Source: Flavobacterium sp. YJ01 (GTDB taxonomy: Bacteria; Bacteroidota; Bacteroidia; Flavobacteriales; Flavobacteriaceae). From it: a stretch of 64,000 bases of DNA. The translations under genes were made by a program, and so were the position numbers. The stretch spans positions 4,092,001-4,156,000 of the forward strand of contig NZ_CP119757.1 in NCBI RefSeq assembly GCF_029320955.1, given 5' to 3'. The notes below the pieces were generated by a model that searched no databases, was not told where the DNA came from, and was given only the letters and a program-made list of their open reading frames with translations. Shown in pieces: positions 34,912 to 43,727 of the stretch; position 1 is the stretch's first letter; each line of letters begins with the position of its first letter.

Positions 34912-36294
34912 ATGAGTATAGTATTTGGAGATTACATGCCGCCTAAAAAAGAATTGAAAACTAATGAAGTAATCATTGGTGTTTTTTTTGACGGCACCAA
35001 TAACAATAAAAATAATACCAAAGCCAAAGAATATTATGATAAAAGGGCAAGAGGCGAAAAATTGACTCCAAAAGAAACAATTTCGGCAGATGCTTATCGA
35101 AAAAATGGGAAAGACAAAGAAAGTAGCAGTTATTACAATGCTTGGTCGAATGTGGCAAGGTTGAGTGATGCTTACCCTTTAGAATTAACCACATATATTG
35201 ACGGTATTGGTACGGAAACTGAAAAAGCTGATTCTGTATTAGGGGCTGGTTTAGGTACAGGATTTGCTTTTAGTGGTACTGGAATATTAGATAAAGTAGA
35301 AGCGGGCTGTAAAGAAATAGTCAATAATTTAAAAAGGAATAGTATTTCAGAAGTAGATATTCTGTATTTAGATGTTTTTGGTTTCAGCCGTGGTGCAGCT
35401 GCGGCTAGAGTTTTTTTAGATGAAATTAGCCAAAAAGCGTATCCATTATCGGCTAATCGAAAAAATAAAGGAGGTGCTTTGGGGTATTATTTGGCACAAA
35501 AAGATGTTAAGGTAGGTTTAATAAAAGTTCGTTTTTTAGGTCTTTTTGATACGGTATCTTCTTACTCGACTTTAATTGATGGGAAACCAAATTTTGATAA
35601 TGACACTAAGCAGTTACCATTAAATAATCTAAGTAAAGCAGAATCAGTTATGCATTTTATTGCTGCAGATGAGCATCGAAATAATTTTTCACTTACTACA
35701 ACTAACGTCGGAAAAACAAGAGAATTCCCGGGTGTACACTCAGATGTTGGAGGAAGTTATAATAATGGTATTGAAGTAGTAAAAGTAATCGAGAAAAACT
35801 TTAAAGAAAAATTGGAGAAACTTTCAGAGAAACTAGTTGATAGTGCTTGGTATTTAAAAGATCAATTAGAGATTTCTTTTTTTGGTCCTCAACATGAACT
35901 TAAAGGCACTAGAAATTTAAAAAACTTATACAGTTATATTCCATTACATTTTATGGCAGAAGCTGCGATAAAGCAGAGTGTTCCTTTTGATAACAAAAAA
36001 TTGGTTATTGATAAGTATAATATTTCAAATAATTCATTATTAACTCGAGTAAAAAAACGTTTACATAAGTATGTTTTTGAAAACGCACAATCGTATACTT
36101 TTAAATGGTATGGAAATATTCATGAAAAGTATAAAGGAGTAAAAAATGGAGACAGCAGATTTGAAGCATATCAGCAAGAACTACAAGAGCAAGAAGATTT
36201 AAGAACGTTGCGAAACCAATATTTGCATTGGTCTGCAGATAATGGTTCTATTGGGATGGAACCAACAAAAGATCGGAAGCGTAAAACGTTTTAA
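34912..36294 (+). CDS. Tle1-like T6SS lipase effector (DUF2235)
   Basis: The 460-residue alpha/beta hydrolase has VIIGVFFDGTNNNKNN near residue 25, the nucleophile elbow GFSRGAAAARVF with Ser159, and PGVHSDVGGSY with His276 and Asp278, all signatures of DUF2235/Tle1 phospholipases. There is no signal peptide, as expected for a T6SS cargo. It starts one base after the upstream DUF2931 gene and follows vgrG, which suggests delivery on that spike. It probably attacks membrane phospholipids of rival cells; lipid specificity is unknown. Confidence 0.88.
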   Translation: MSIVFGDYMPPKKELKTNEVIIGVFFDGTNNNKNNTKAKEYYDKRARGEKLTPKETISADAYRKNGKDKESSSYYNAWSNVARLSDAYPLELTTYIDGIGTETEKADSVLGAGLGTGFAFSGTGILDKVEAGCKEIVNNLKRNSISEVDILYLDVFGFSRGAAAARVFLDEISQKAYPLSANRKNKGGALGYYLAQKDVKVGLIKVRFLGLFDTVSSYSTLIDGKPNFDNDTKQLPLNNLSKAESVMHFIAADEHRNNFSLTTTNVGKTREFPGVHSDVGGSYNNGIEVVKVIEKNFKEKLEKLSEKLVDSAWYLKDQLEISFFGPQHELKGTRNLKNLYSYIPLHFMAEAAIKQSVPFDNKKLVIDKYNISNNSLLTRVKKRLHKYVFENAQSYTFKWYGNIHEKYKGVKNGDSRFEAYQQELQEQEDLRTLRNQYLHWSADNGSIGMEPTKDRKRKTF

Positions 36295-36439
36295 ATAAAA
36301 TTGCTCAATAATATCTGCTCTCATGAACACAATGTTTTTGTTAGAGAATTAATTCTCAAGCGTACGAACGGAACGCTCGCGTTGGGACCGAGGTTTGACC
36401 AGGTTTTACCTATCGAAAAACGTAAAAGAGAAATACACA

Positions 36440-37447
36440 ATGGATAAAATAAATAAAATGGTGATTTTTTTAATCATCACACTAAATGCAAGCTGTCAAA
36501 TGAGAAATAAATACGAATGGCAAAGTTATACCTGCCAGCCTTCACAACAATATATGGATAATGAAAATATTTACAGAGTAGAATTTGTGAGAGGAGATAT
36601 CCTAACCCTAGAAGGGGATCCCGCCAGCCTGCCTTTTGGCGGGTCTTCAGGTCGATGGGGGTTTACAAGTTCAGCTTGGACTTCACAACATGGTACACCC
36701 ATAGGAGCCGATGTGATTTATTATGCCGGTTACGAAGATAAATTTTACCATTTAAAAGTTGATTTTCCTGTGGAGGAAATGAAAAAAGCAATGGATACGA
36801 CTTATCGCTACAACGATTATACAAATGAAAAATTTTCAGGTTTAATTTTTGGTTTTGCACCACAGGGTATGGTTGTAGTCTGGAAACAATATGCAGTATT
36901 CAGAATTGAGCTGGGGCGTTATCAGGCTCAGGTTATTACAGATGATAAAGAGCTAGGAAAACAGCTTTTTAGAAACTGGTCTATGAACCGTAAAGAAGTA
37001 GCCGAAAGAGATTTTATGCCAGATGCTTCCTGTGCCAAATGGGATATGTACCGTAAGCGTTACACGTTTAGGGTAAGAATGGAAAATGAAAACCCCGCTT
37101 TACGCTTGTTTCAATATTGTTTTACCAATTACAATGGTGAACAGGATATTATTTTTATGCCGTCTCTGCCAGTGACTAATTATGATAATCGCGCTCTGCC
37201 ACAAATTCTGGAGCTCGATTGGGAAACTGCTTCGGGAGAAACTTTTAGAGGGAACATTTTCCTCAATGAAAAAGTGATTTTCGAAAAATTCAAAAACTTT
37301 AAAACAGAAGATAAACAAGAGTTTGAAGTCAAAGTAAGTAAAGATAACAGAAAACTAGAATTGTATTTGAACCACGAACCAGTTGAGGTAGATAGTGTCC
37401 GTATTTATAAAGGTTCTGTAAGTTATAAAGGCTCTTATCATTTTTAA
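36440..37447 (+). CDS. DUF2931 family lipoprotein, probable immunity protein
   Basis: The 335-residue lipoprotein has a lipobox (ITLNASCQ, Cys about residue 19), then MRNKYEWQSYTCQPSQQYM and LIFGFAPQGMVVVWKQY, features shared with the other DUF2931 members here. ATG 36440 fits the signal peptide; a longer upstream frame would add 15 polar residues before it. A tandem, broken copy follows at 37495. It probably neutralises the lipase or a related effector in the periplasm. Confidence 0.75.
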   Translation: MDKINKMVIFLIITLNASCQMRNKYEWQSYTCQPSQQYMDNENIYRVEFVRGDILTLEGDPASLPFGGSSGRWGFTSSAWTSQHGTPIGADVIYYAGYEDKFYHLKVDFPVEEMKKAMDTTYRYNDYTNEKFSGLIFGFAPQGMVVVWKQYAVFRIELGRYQAQVITDDKELGKQLFRNWSMNRKEVAERDFMPDASCAKWDMYRKRYTFRVRMENENPALRLFQYCFTNYNGEQDIIFMPSLPVTNYDNRALPQILELDWETASGETFRGNIFLNEKVIFEKFKNFKTEDKQEFEVKVSKDNRKLELYLNHEPVEVDSVRIYKGSVSYKGSYHF

Positions 37448-37494
37448 CAGAGGAGTGTTTGTGTGATTAGAAAAACGCAAAAGGGAAATACACA

Positions 37495-38493
37495 ATGGAT
37501 AAAATAAATAAAGTGTTGATTTTTTTAATCATCACATTAAACGCAAGCTGTCAAATGAGAAATAAATACGAATGGCAAAGTTATACCTGCCAGCCAGTGT
37601 TATCTGTAAAAGGAAATGAAAATGTATATTGTGTAGAATTTGTGCGAGGTGATATCTTAACCCTTGAAGGAGATCCCGTCAGCCTGCCATTTGGCGAGTC
37701 TTCAGAACGATGGGGGCTACAAGTTCAGCTTGGACTTCACAACACGGTACACCTATAGGAGCCGATGTGATTTATTATGCTGGTTACGAAGATAAATTTT
37801 ACCATTTAAAAGTTGATTTTCCTGTAGAAGATATGAAAAGAGCAATGGATACGACTTATCGCTACAACGATTATACAAATGAAAAATTTTCAGGTTTAAT
37901 TTTTGGTTTTGCTCCACAAGGCATGCTAGTAGTCTGGAAACAATATGCAGTATTCAGAATTGAGCTAGGGCGTTATCAGGCTTAGGTAATTATAGATGAT
38001 AAAGAGCTGGAAAAGCAGCTTTTTAGAAACTGGTCTATGAACCGTAAAGAAGTCGCTGAAAGAGATTTTATGCCAGATGCTTCCTATGCCAAATGGGATA
38101 TGTATCGTAAACGATACACTTTTAGGGTAAAAATGGAAAATGAAAATCCTGCTTTACATTTGTTTCGATATTGCTTTACCAACTATAATGGCAAAGGATA
38201 TTATTTTTATGCCGTCTCTGCCAGCCACAAATTATGATAATCGCGCTCTACCGCAAATTCTAGAGCTCGATTGGGAAACTGCTCCAGGAGAAACTTTTAG
38301 AGGTGATATTTTTTTGAATGAAAAAGTGATTTTTGAGAAATTTAAAAATTTTAAGACAGAAGACAAACAAGAGTTTGAAGTTAAAATAAGCAAAGATAAT
38401 CGAGAACTTAAACTGTTTTTAAATCATGAAACTGTAGAAGTTGATAGTGTTCGTATTTATAAAGGTTCGGTTATGCATAAGGGGTCATATTAA
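37495..38493 (+). pseudogene. degenerate tandem copy of the DUF2931 lipoprotein gene
   Basis: This is a close nucleotide copy of 36440-37447, including the upstream AAATACACAATGGATAAAAT, with three lesions: a 1-base deletion near 37708 (GGGGGTTTACA became GGGGGCTACA), a nonsense change at 37983-37985 (CAG to TAG) and a 2-base deletion near 38193 (GGTGAACAGGATA became GGCAAAGGATA). Frames 37495-37758, 37710-37985, 38037-38237 and 38140-38493 are fragments of one product. It looks like a recent duplication now decaying. Programmed frameshifting is very unlikely given the extra stop. Confidence 0.88.
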
Positions 38494-38540
38494 AATTAAT
38501 TGACTCTCATATCAGCAGGGAAAAAAAAATAAAATAGTCT

Positions 38541-38864
38541 ATGGAGATTAAAAATTTAAAAATGTATTTAATTAAAAATAACATAATGAAAGTATTTGTT
38601 ACCTTATTTTTACTATCTGCAATTGCTTTTTCATTACAGTTTTATCTTGACCATACAGAAGAGAGTTATTCTGAAGTTGTAACTACGTTAACGGCTCCTA
38701 TAACTACTTCGATATTAATATTGTTGATTTATTTTTTTAGTACTCAGAAAACAAAATATCGTAAGATAATGGGTATCATAATACTAATTTGTGCTATTCT
38801 TTTTGTGCTTTTTTTTATAGGATTTTTATATGTCGCACAATTAGGAAAAGCATTTTCACATTAA
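38541..38864 (+). CDS. small membrane protein in the effector island
   Basis: The 107-residue product is not recognised. Three hydrophobic segments are visible (about 17-33, 50-66 and 77-99), separated by short charged loops (TQKTKYRKIMG). It overlaps nothing and ends 8 bases before the next DUF2931 gene, so the two are probably co-translated. A role as a membrane partner of the immunity protein is only a guess. Confidence 0.55.
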   Translation: MEIKNLKMYLIKNNIMKVFVTLFLLSAIAFSLQFYLDHTEESYSEVVTTLTAPITTSILILLIYFFSTQKTKYRKIMGIIILICAILFVLFFIGFLYVAQLGKAFSH

Positions 38865-38872
38865 TTATAATT

Positions 38873-39907
38873 ATGAAATATTTCACAAAAAGAGAAGATA
38901 CTATAAATGGATTACTTTCAGTTTTATTAGTGTTAATTCTATTTGCTATTGCTGTTCAGAGATACAATTATAAAGCTGATGAAAGGTTTGAATGGGGTAG
39001 TGGCGTATTAAGTAGTAAAGGTAACGTGGTTCAAGTAAGTAGTTGTCATTTCCATCATGCCAAAGATTGGAATTATGACGATAATAAGGAAAACATAATT
39101 GATGATGGCTGGGATGATATAAATTACATTAACCTTCAAAATGATGTTTTTTATCCTGATAGTTTGTCAATAAGTTGGTTTTCATACATAGAAAAAAAGT
39201 TTTATAAAGGAAAGTTTATCTTGCCATATAAAATTATTCTGGAAAAAGCAAAACACTTAAGAATGAATAAGAAACGATATGGAAAAAATTATTCTGAAGA
39301 AGATTCCAATAAAGTTATGCTTAGATTTTTAGCAGAAATATTGCCTAATGGAAAACTCGCAGTATGGATTTCGAATGATGACAATAAATTAAAAATTGGA
39401 AATTACCAAGCTAAAGAAGTAAACGAAACATGGCATATTTTTGATAAAAGTGACCAAATTAATTCTACTTCAACTATTGATATATCAGTAAAAGTGGCTT
39501 TGGTAATGGAGCGGTATCCTTATAGAATTGACATTAAATTGCCAAACGGATTTTATTTAAGTAATTCCGATTTTACTTTTTTTAATCAGAAAGATAGGTA
39601 TTTCAAAAGCAAGAAACCTGAAAAAACACTAATTTTTTATCAAATTCCTGATTGTTTCCGTTTATCATGGAGTAATGGCAAAAAGGAATTTTCATCTCAA
39701 TTTTATTTTAAAGAGGATGAAACTTTAAATGCTTTTAGAAAATTAAAAACTTTGCAAAAACCGAATCCATTATTATTAGAATTGAAGATAAATAATACTA
39801 ATGACAGTATAAGTGCAATATTAAAAAATGATAAAAGTTCGGTAAAGATTTTGCCTTCTTACATGTATGTTTCCCCCGTCGCAAGGGGAAATAATTTTGC
39901 CAATTAA
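38873..39907 (+). CDS. DUF2931-like membrane-anchored protein
   Basis: The 344-residue protein has an N-terminal anchor (LLSVLLVLILFAIAVQRY, about 15-32) and a periplasmic domain. SLSISWFSYIEKKFYKGKF matches the module at residue ~75 of the 33783 protein. The last codons (GNNFAN) run into the right-hand copy of the island-flanking repeat, so the C-terminus may have been reshaped by recombination. A start 28 codons earlier would overlap the upstream gene. It is probably another immunity protein. Confidence 0.65.
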   Translation: MKYFTKREDTINGLLSVLLVLILFAIAVQRYNYKADERFEWGSGVLSSKGNVVQVSSCHFHHAKDWNYDDNKENIIDDGWDDINYINLQNDVFYPDSLSISWFSYIEKKFYKGKFILPYKIILEKAKHLRMNKKRYGKNYSEEDSNKVMLRFLAEILPNGKLAVWISNDDNKLKIGNYQAKEVNETWHIFDKSDQINSTSTIDISVKVALVMERYPYRIDIKLPNGFYLSNSDFTFFNQKDRYFKSKKPEKTLIFYQIPDCFRLSWSNGKKEFSSQFYFKEDETLNAFRKLKTLQKPNPLLLELKINNTNDSISAILKNDKSSVKILPSYMYVSPVARGNNFAN

Positions 39908-39918
39908 TTTGTAGAAAG

Positions 39919-39957
39919 AAAGCCTTTTGGGAGTAAAATCCTGAAAGGCTTTTTTTT
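39919..39957 (+). terminator. terminator, right copy of island-flanking repeat
   Basis: The same 38 bases as the RND operon terminator at 31052-31089: AAAGCCTTT with AAAGGCTTT, then eight T. It closes the effector island just before the convergent DeoR gene. Confidence 0.85.
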
Positions 39958-39960
39958 ATA

Positions 39961-40710
39961 TTAAAGAACTGTAAGTCCTTTTTCTTTATAAGGTTTTAAA
40001 ATTTCATCTTCTGGAGCAATATTGGTAACCAGAACATCAATCTCATTTATATTTGAAACAAAATAAGTTTCTGCGGTATCAACTTTTTCGCTGGAACTTA
40101 GGGCGATAACAAAGTTCGAGTTCTTAATCATATTTTTTTTCAGCATAGAATCGTCGTATAAAATTCCCGTAATACCACGTTCGTGATGAATACTGCAAAT
40201 TCCTAAAATGAAGACGTCTGCTCTGAAATTTCTAAAGAAATCAATCGTTTCAATACTCGAAGTTGCAAAAGACGTTTTGCACATTCTTCCTCCCGCAAAA
40301 ATCAATTCGATATTGGGCAAATCTTCTGCCAAAACTGCAACGGGAAAACTATTGGTAACAACAGTTAATTTTAGATCATGAGGAAAACTCGCAACTAAAG
40401 CCAAAGAAGTTGTTCCTCCGTCAATAAAAACGACCTGTCCGTCTTTTAGATACGGAATCGCTTTTTGCGCGATAATTTTCTTGTTTTCAAGATCGTGCTT
40501 TTCTCTTTTTCTATAATGCAACGGAATTGGAGAAGGAGCAACCGCGCCGCCACGAACGGCTTTTAAAAGTCCTTGATCGGAAAGTTCTTTTAAATCACGT
40601 CTTATAGTGTCTTCAGAAACACTCAAATATTCGCTTAATTCTACTGAAGTTACACGATGTTCTTTTGATAAATATTCTAAAATCGTTTTCTGGCGCTCTT
40701 CTTTCTTCAT
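39961..40710 (-). CDS. DeoR family transcriptional regulator
   Basis: The 249-residue regulator has the DeoR N-terminal HTH (ERQKTILEYLSKEHRVTSVELSEYLSVSEDTIRRDLKELSDQG cut across residues 4-46) and the sugar-phosphate isomerase-like effector domain with FIDGGTTSLALV and TVVTNSFPVA. It senses a phosphorylated sugar or nucleoside. The start at 40710 follows the -7 box (40732-40739); an earlier in-frame codon would lie upstream of it. The divergent 5'-nucleotidase gene may be a target. Confidence 0.9.
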   Translation of the reverse strand: MKKEERQKTILEYLSKEHRVTSVELSEYLSVSEDTIRRDLKELSDQGLLKAVRGGAVAPSPIPLHYRKREKHDLENKKIIAQKAIPYLKDGQVVFIDGGTTSLALVASFPHDLKLTVVTNSFPVAVLAEDLPNIELIFAGGRMCKTSFATSSIETIDFFRNFRADVFILGICSIHHERGITGILYDDSMLKKNMIKNSNFVIALSSSEKVDTAETYFVSNINEIDVLVTNIAPEDEILKPYKEKGLTVL

Positions 40711-40731
40711 TTTATTTGCGGTTTTATATTG

Positions 40732-40765
40732 CAAAAATAAGTAAAATGTTGCAATAATTTGCAAC
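40732..40765 (-). promoter_or_regulatory. deoR-type promoter with palindromic operator
   Basis: The minus strand has TATTTTTG (40732-40739) as -7 box and TTG 22 bases upstream (40762-40764). Between them and overlapping the -33 lies GTTGCAATAATTTGCAAC (40748-40765), a 7-4-7 inverted repeat, well placed for autorepression by DeoR and for control of the divergent gene. Confidence 0.65.
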
Positions 40766-40808
40766 TTAATGCTGTTTTTGCATATTTTAGCAGCAAAATA
40801 AAATTAAA

Positions 40809-41342
40809 ATGGAGAAGAAAACAATTGCAATCGATATGGATGGTGTGCTTGCTGATGTAGAATCACAGCTAATAGACCATTACAACAAAGCGTACGGAAC
40901 GAGCTTAACAAAAGAAAGTATTCAGGGATTAAGTGAAGAAGAAGCTTTTAAAGACAGAGAATTGATGTTTGACATTTTAAACAAAGAAAATTTTTTCAGA
41001 ACATTGCCAATAATGGACGATGCGGTTGAAAGTGTTCGTGAATTACAAAAGAATTTTGAAATTTTTATCGTTTCAGCCGCAACAGAATTTCCGATCTCGT
41101 TGGCAGAAAAAGTAGCTTGGTTAGGCGAACATTTTCCTTTTATTAAATGGGAAAATATCGTTTTATGCGGAAGCAAAAGAATCATTAAAACCGATTATCT
41201 TATTGATGATCATTGTAAAAACCTTGATTATTGCATCGGAAAACCAATTATGTTTACAGCATTTCATAATGTGAACAAAACGCATCATTTAAGAGTAAAT
41301 AATTGGAAAGAGGCAGTTGCCGTTTTAAACGAAACATTATAA
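40809..41342 (+). CDS. 5'(3')-deoxyribonucleotidase-like HAD hydrolase
   Basis: The 177-residue HAD protein has motif I IAIDMDGVLADVE at the N-terminus, IVSAAT (motif II) near residue 95 and DYLIDDHCKNLDYC (motif III/IV) near residue 135, the pattern of the NT5C family that dephosphorylates deoxynucleoside monophosphates. It is divergent from the DeoR gene, with a shared 98-bp control region. Nucleotidase substrate is inferred from family. Confidence 0.85.
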   Translation: MEKKTIAIDMDGVLADVESQLIDHYNKAYGTSLTKESIQGLSEEEAFKDRELMFDILNKENFFRTLPIMDDAVESVRELQKNFEIFIVSAATEFPISLAEKVAWLGEHFPFIKWENIVLCGSKRIIKTDYLIDDHCKNLDYCIGKPIMFTAFHNVNKTHHLRVNNWKEAVAVLNETL

Positions 41343-41377
41343 GCTGACGAGGTTATAATATTTATTGTTTTTGAAGA

Positions 41378-41411
41378 GAAAAGCCTTTCGGGATATCCTG
41401 AAAGGCTTTTT
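41378..41411. terminator. shared bidirectional terminator
   Basis: AAAAGCCTTTCGGGATATCCTGAAAGGCTTTT is a near-perfect palindrome (positions 41379-41410) between the convergent nucleotidase and kinase genes, with A/T tracts on both sides. Its words resemble the island-flanking terminators. Confidence 0.8.
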
Positions 41412-41430
41412 ATTTATTATGCTTTACAGC

Positions 41431-43191
41431 TTAAGCTTTAATTTGTGTTTGTTCTGGCATTGTAATTTTGACTTTAAATCCTTTATCGGGTGCGGTTTCA
41501 ATATCAAAAGTTCCATTAAAGGCTAGAATTCGGTTTACCATGTTTTGAAGACCATTTTTTACAATAGTGCTTTTTTCGCAGCCAACACCATTATCCATAT
41601 AATTGATTAAGATTGATTTTTGATCGCTCTCAAATTTAATTACTACAAGATTTGCCTGACTGTGTTTTTTCATATTTACCATTAATTCCTGCAAAATACG
41701 GCTGATGGTAATTTTTTTCATTTCATCAATAGCTTCCCAGTTTATCTGCTCTAAATTGGTAACCATAATATTTCTTTCGGCTGTGTTATAAGCAGAAAGC
41801 ATTTCTTTTATAGTTTTGGTGAAATTTATTCCAGTATCGATACTGTTGTTTTCTCTTGAAATTCCTCTTACACGTCCGTAAATGTCATCCAGTTTTTGAA
41901 GCAGATTTTCTTTTGTGTTTTCTGTGCTTAAAGTTTGCGATTCGGCAAAAGCAATTACCTGAAACACATCGTTTGCCAATTCATCATGAATTTTTTTAGC
42001 AATTCTGGTTTCGGTATCATAAGAAGTTTTTAATTCTATCGCCTTGTTTTTATTTTTATAATAGCGAATTAAAATAGCAATTAAAATAACCAAGAAAACA
42101 AAAACAATTACAAATACAATACGCATATAATTAGCTCTTTGCAACGATAATTGATTTTCTGCTTTTTCTAGACGAAGCTTTTCGTTTTCGTCTTTTTCTT
42201 TTTTAGAATCGTATTTAATTTTAGCGAACTTATTTTTAAAGTTGTTTCTAACCTTAATAATACTATCGTTTAAAGTAAAATACTTTTGCACATATTTGGT
42301 GTCTTGCGCGCTGTTATTATTCGAAATTAAAATTTGAAGCGCTTCCAATCTTTCGTCAACACTATTTAGTTTAGTTGATATATTATATGCTTTTAAAGCA
42401 TTTTCATCTGATTTTTGAAGATCTTTTTTAGAATAATAATCAGCAAGATGAAGATAGCTTTCGATGCTTCCATAAGTATCTTCGTTTTCAATTCTAAGTT
42501 GAAGTCCTTCTTTCATTAAATTAAATCCTTTTTCTTCATTTCCTTTCTTAAAATAAGCATAACCTAAGTTATCTTGGTATCTCGCTTTTGGATTCGCTTT
42601 GGTTTTCTCCATTAATATTTTTTTGCTTAAAGGAGATTCTAATAGAAATTCTAAAATTGAAATGGCTTTGTCGTATTTTTTTTGCTGAATGTAAAGAGCC
42701 GCAATATTGCTTAAAGGGTATTGTTTTTCTGCAAGATCTTTAGAATATTTGACAGACTCTCTATAGTAAAAAATGGCATCATCATAAAGAGAAAATTCTT
42801 TATCTGCTATTCCTAATAGATTATTTATACAGCTAATATAGTTTTTGTTGTTTTTAACGAAAGGCAGTGCTTCAGTTACTGTTTCCTTACTACCATAATA
42901 ATCACCATTAACTTGTTGAATAGTTGCCATTTGAATAAGTATATATCCAATATTGGTACTATCATTTGAAGAAGTGGGACTATCTTTTAATGTTTCAAAA
43001 ATCGCCTTAGATTTACTAAACTCGTAAAAAGCAGTGTTGAAATTTTGTTTCTGATAATTTTCATCTGCTTTTTCTCGTAAATTTATTGCTTCCTTCCTTA
43101 TCGCTTTGGTCTCAGGGGTTATAGTCTTTTTTTCTTCACAAGAAGAAATAAAAATGACGATTAAAAAATAAAAAATCGGGGACCGTAACAT
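41431..43191 (-). CDS. TPR-containing sensor histidine kinase (locus A)
   Basis: The 586-residue kinase has a lipobox-like signal (FISSCEEKK) and a periplasmic TPR region (about 30-330, with repeats such as NLGYAYFKKGNEEKGFNLMKEG). A transmembrane helix (MRIVFVIVFVFLVILIAIL) follows near 355-375, then a HisKA_3-type dimerisation segment with His402 (RIAKKIHDELANDVF) and a short ATPase domain (DNGVGCEKSTIVKNGLQNM). It is a close paralogue of the kinase at 55281. No response regulator lies beside it. A tiny lipoprotein gene precedes it, and the start codon lies in a conserved hairpin. Confidence 0.92.
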   Translation of the reverse strand: MLRSPIFYFLIVIFISSCEEKKTITPETKAIRKEAINLREKADENYQKQNFNTAFYEFSKSKAIFETLKDSPTSSNDSTNIGYILIQMATIQQVNGDYYGSKETVTEALPFVKNNKNYISCINNLLGIADKEFSLYDDAIFYYRESVKYSKDLAEKQYPLSNIAALYIQQKKYDKAISILEFLLESPLSKKILMEKTKANPKARYQDNLGYAYFKKGNEEKGFNLMKEGLQLRIENEDTYGSIESYLHLADYYSKKDLQKSDENALKAYNISTKLNSVDERLEALQILISNNNSAQDTKYVQKYFTLNDSIIKVRNNFKNKFAKIKYDSKKEKDENEKLRLEKAENQLSLQRANYMRIVFVIVFVFLVILIAILIRYYKNKNKAIELKTSYDTETRIAKKIHDELANDVFQVIAFAESQTLSTENTKENLLQKLDDIYGRVRGISRENNSIDTGINFTKTIKEMLSAYNTAERNIMVTNLEQINWEAIDEMKKITISRILQELMVNMKKHSQANLVVIKFESDQKSILINYMDNGVGCEKSTIVKNGLQNMVNRILAFNGTFDIETAPDKGFKVKITMPEQTQIKA

Positions 43192-43209
43192 ATAAATTTA
43201 CTTTCCCCG
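43177..43209 (-). promoter_or_regulatory. hairpin over the start codon of kinase A
   Basis: On the minus strand CGGGGA (43204-43209) pairs with TCCCCG (43177-43182), and inside it GTAA pairs with TTAC, leaving the ATG at the edge of the loop. T-rich sequence follows. The same arrangement with a different loop occurs at kinase B (56964-56995). Confidence 0.7.
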
Positions 43210-43242
43210 AAAATAGTAATTAATTCCATACTAAAAATATAT

Positions 43243-43422
43243 TTATGGAGTTGGTGGTTTTATTGGAGGTGTTTTTCCATCACCTGGACCATCGTCATCA
43301 GCTTTTAACTTATCGATTGGTTTTTCGATTTTTTTCGTTGGCTGAGTTTCATACTCATCAGGAGTACAAGAAAATATAGTAAAAAGTATCGCAATAGCGA
43401 ACAATAGTGTAAATTTTTTCAT
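43243..43422 (-). CDS. tiny lipoprotein upstream of kinase A
   Basis: The frame from ATG 43422 to TAA 43243 encodes 59 residues: a lipoprotein signal (FTLLFAIAILFTIFSC) and a short acidic, proline-rich tail (KADDDGPGDGKTPPIKPPTP). It is paralogous to the 60-residue lipoprotein at 57031 (SCTPDEYET against SCTADEFET; PPIKPPTP against KPPIKNP). It lies 51 bases before the kinase gene. Repeated pairing of such a gene with a TPR kinase suggests a dedicated signal, accessory or sensor peptide; that is inference. Confidence 0.8.
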   Translation of the reverse strand: MKKFTLLFAIAILFTIFSCTPDEYETQPTKKIEKPIDKLKADDDGPGDGKTPPIKPPTP

Positions 43423-43505
43423 TTTGATTTAATTTAGAAATTAGACATAGGTGTGGCTGTCCGGACTTGTCCAGAGTTTATTTTGGCGACACCAAATTGT
43501 TTTGA

Positions 43506-43567
43506 GGGAAGTAGTTGTGTAGAACTGTAAGACGTAATTTATACTTCCCGAATAAACTCGGTCTTAC
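43506..43567 (-). promoter_or_regulatory. conserved leader with interleaved inverted repeats (locus A)
   Basis: In transcript order the minus strand has GTAAGAC (43561-43567), GGGAAGTA (43542-43549), GTCTTAC (43527-43533) and TACTTCCC (43506-43513). Segments 1/3 and 2/4 are complementary, so the order is that of an H-type pseudoknot, or of two mutually exclusive hairpins. The leader of locus B (57271-57335) has the same four blocks with similar spacing. Confidence 0.65.
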
Positions 43568-43644
43568 GGTTTTTCACAAGTTAATTAGAACTAGTTTTAC
43601 ATATTGTTTAAGTCTGCAGACAAAACTTGATCTAATTTCTGATG

Positions 43645-43727
43645 CAAAGTAAAGGCACTTTGAAGCCTTTGTTTATAAGGGATTCCCAGAATTCCTGCAT
43701 TTCCCAGAGATTCCTAAGAATTCCCAG
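43645..43727 (-). promoter_or_regulatory. locus A promoter with phased TTCC boxes
   Basis: The minus-strand -7 box is TTACTTTG (43645-43652; one mismatch). Upstream, TTCC motifs on the plus strand start at 43683, 43692, 43701, 43711 and 43721, about one helical turn apart, within words such as CCCAGAATTCC. They begin 27 bases from the -7 box, a typical activator position. Locus B has comparable boxes at the same distance. Confidence 0.6.

Noticed and set aside
37495..38493. Three or four separate small genes
   Set aside because: The fragments align in order with one intact neighbouring gene, so they are pieces of a single pseudogene.
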